Notes under the pieces: generated by a model
The model's input: only the letters and a program-made list of their open reading frames with translations
What the model was told of the DNA's origin: nothing
Database searches by the model: none
Made by a program: the position numbers and the translations under genes
Shown: positions 62,451 through 64,000 of the stretch, piece by piece
Layout of the letters: each line of letters opens with the position of its first letter
How positions within the stretch are numbered: the stretch's first letter is position 1
Source of the DNA: Chryseobacterium cheonjiense
Lineage (GTDB): Bacteria; Bacteroidota; Bacteroidia; Flavobacteriales; Weeksellaceae
NCBI RefSeq assembly: GCF_012927265.1
Contig: NZ_JABBGF010000002.1
Span: 62,001-126,000 of the forward strand
Direction: 5' to 3'
DNA length: 64,000 bases

Positions 62451-63542
62451 TTATTCTTCTAAAATAAAATAGGCATTGTTTGCATTCTGCCTGAGCAAAT
62501 CCACATGTTTGCCCAAAGCGGTGGTAATCGGAAATCTTTTGTATGCTAAACCATGTTCTCTGGCAAACTGCTCAATTTCCTCTGTGATTTCGTTATAATA
62601 GGCATAGCTGTAGTTCGGGAAAAGGTGATGGGCAACATGAAAGTTGAAATTTCCCAGCACGTTTCTTACAAACCAGTTATTTTCCTGTAAATCATTGGTT
62701 ACTTCAAACTGATGATGGAGCCAGCTAAATGGAAGCCCATTTTTTTCATCCAGTTTCGGGAAAGCATTGTCGGGCAGCGGGTGTAATGGAAGCAATACAA
62801 AAAGTGCAAATATACTTGCTGCAATCACCTGTAAAAACCATGCTCCAAGAGCCAGCCCAACTGATACTTTAAAAAACAGGGCCGGAATTCCTATCTGATA
62901 AAAAAAATAGAACAGCTTATAGGAAATCATTTTTACTTTTTCTTTTACCGGAATTGCTCCCTGCGTTTTCAGGATCACACGGTCGCTATCAAAAAAATCC
63001 CTGAAGTCTCGGATAAACATCCAGTTGAATAAATACAGCGGATATACGAGAAAGAAAAACCTGTGCTGATACTTTTGAACGCCTTTTGCTTTAATCCACG
63101 GAACAATCAAAAGTACACCACTTTGTTCAATATCAGTATCCCAACCGTCAACGTTAGGATAAGCGTGGTGGCTTGCAATGTGTCTTTTTTTCCAGATATA
63201 TGAATTAGCCCCCACAAAATCGAAGATCTGCAATACCAAACTGTTGAGTTTTTTGCTTTTAAAAATATTGTTATGCGCTGCTTCGTGAATCAAATTAAGA
63301 TAGATCAGCACCAAGGATAATCCCATCAAAATAAAACTTAAAATGTACAACCAGGAATTTTCTGCATTGAGCAATGCAAAAACATACAATCCTAAATACA
63401 GCATAGGCAATACAATGGCTTTCATCTGAATATAAAAATCCCGGTTTTCAGGAATTGCTTCTACCCTCTGGTTCACTTTCTTTCTTAATTCATTAAATAA
63501 TTTTGCATCCTCAGAATCTTTTAAGTAAATAGGTTTTTCCAT
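62451..63542 (-). CDS. Fatty acid desaturase, embedded in the methionine operon
   Basis: The 363-residue membrane protein has the three His boxes of acyl-lipid desaturases: HEAAH at 86-90, HIASHH at 121-126 and HVAHH near 310, with four or more membrane helices between. It lies 4 nt before metH and about 80 nt after the stop of the homocysteine methyltransferase gene. Nothing ties its chemistry to methionine; co-transcription with the operon is inferred from spacing. Confidence 0.9.
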   Translation of the reverse strand: MEKPIYLKDSEDAKLFNELRKKVNQRVEAIPENRDFYIQMKAIVLPMLYLGLYVFALLNAENSWLYILSFILMGLSLVLIYLNLIHEAAHNNIFKSKKLNSLVLQIFDFVGANSYIWKKRHIASHHAYPNVDGWDTDIEQSGVLLIVPWIKAKGVQKYQHRFFFLVYPLYLFNWMFIRDFRDFFDSDRVILKTQGAIPVKEKVKMISYKLFYFFYQIGIPALFFKVSVGLALGAWFLQVIAASIFALFVLLPLHPLPDNAFPKLDEKNGLPFSWLHHQFEVTNDLQENNWFVRNVLGNFNFHVAHHLFPNYSYAYYNEITEEIEQFAREHGLAYKRFPITTALGKHVDLLRQNANNAYFILEE

Positions 63543-63624
63543 TATATTTAATTTTGTGTGATACTTAAAGATAATATTAAAAACTATTCCTTTATTCTTG
63601 ATTTAATTAAAAAATTCTATTAAA

Positions 63625-64000
63625 TCAGACAAATTCTTTCAATTTTCTTGGCGGATATTGAGCAACGAGATCAGCAATTGCTTTAATATGCTCAGGTGTT
63701 GTTCCGCAGCATCCTCCAATAATGTTGATCAATCCTTTTTCCGCATACTCTTTGATCTGGGCTGCCATATCTTCTGGCGTTTCATCATATTTTCCGAAAG
63801 CATTGGGAAGCCCCGCATTCGGATAGGCAGAAACATAGAATTCTGAATTGTGCGCAAGCGTTTCCAGATACGGTGTTAACTGATTCGCTCCTAAAGCACA
63901 GTTAAAACCTACACTTAATAAATTCAGATGTGAAACCGAGATTAAAAAAGCTTCCGCGGTTTGCCCGCTCAGTGTTCTTCCTGACGCGTCGGTAATGGTT
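63625..64000 (-). CDS. metH: Methionine synthase, homocysteine S-methyltransferase module (5' end beyond window)
   Basis: The last 125 residues of a homocysteine-binding barrel are visible: [19 protein letters not shown] with a zinc Cys, [21 protein letters not shown] and [13 protein letters not shown] with the two remaining zinc cysteines. The frame stops at 63625 after KLKEFV. In E. coli MetH this module is fused to the folate and B12 parts; here it is a separate protein. The start lies beyond position 64000. Confidence 0.9.
   Translation of the reverse strand, partial: TITDASGRTLSGQTAEAFLISVSHLNLLSVGFNCALGANQLTPYLETLAHNSEFYVSAYPNAGLPNAFGKYDETPEDMAAQIKEYAEKGLINIIGGCCGTTPEHIKAIADLVAQYPPRKLKEFV

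Overview
This window is chromosomal DNA of a flavobacterium of the Chryseobacterium / Weeksellaceae type (phylum Bacteroidota). The evidence is an AT-rich genome, repeated matches to the Bacteroidota vegetative promoter (TTTG or TTG, about 20 nt, TAnnTTTG) just upstream of genes, almost no Shine-Dalgarno sequences, a type IX secretion C-terminal domain, and family content typical of the group (DUF4254, DUF4292, DUF2851, DUF4890, GH92, BshA, split MetH). The genus is inferred from protein style; no database was searched. I saw no rRNA, tRNA, CRISPR array, complete insertion sequence or prophage.

Layout. 1-1924: end of a phenylacetate degradation operon (paaK-paaE, minus strand) with a palindromic operator. 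2275-8002: a secreted M1 and a lipoprotein M43 metallopeptidase, then a four-gene sensory operon (unknown protein, membrane protein, histidine kinase, NarL-type regulator). 8215-12760: clpB, a TetR regulator and a secreted endonuclease/exonuclease/phosphatase-family protein. 12869-16521: a five-gene minus-strand operon (DUF2589 protein, two unknown proteins, a cytosolic subtilisin-like protease and a stand-alone I9-type inhibitor-like protein) behind a promoter with a palindromic operator. This is the best candidate here for an undescribed system. 16847-20737: a DECR-like SDR, a DUF1573 protein and an OmpR-type two-component pair. 20788-27946: GH92 mannosidase, aldo/keto reductase with an AraC regulator, divergent HxlR/azoreductase pair and dihydroorotase.

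28104-39358 is a dense plus-strand run: flippase, nucleotidyltransferase, a lipoprotein, an EnvC-like protein with degenerate zinc ligands, TatA, DUF4254, a small lipoprotein, ribA, a GH3 enzyme and bshA. A decayed small secreted-protein gene sits near 39.5 kb. 39777-46650 holds DUF2851, PspC-domain and GNAT genes, two carboxypeptidase-regulatory-domain proteins and a large UvrD/RecB-type helicase-nuclease. 46733-53083 holds ferritin, a DUF4890 protein, a Gly/Arg/Asn-rich secreted protein, GH77 4-alpha-glucanotransferase and a T9SS cargo protein.

53254-54864 is cysS preceded by a 25-codon reading frame whose last eight codons include seven cysteine codons, a candidate leader peptide. 55005-58372 holds folE, a GNAT-like protein, two unknown proteins and a decayed partial copy of the 3' end of metF. 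58479-64000 is a methionine operon: homocysteine-methyltransferase half of MetH (partial), fatty acid desaturase, the folate/B12/activation half of MetH, a stand-alone EF-Tu domain III-like protein, and metF.

Intergenic DNA carries GC-rich hairpins at gene ends and two families of short dispersed repeats, each present twice.
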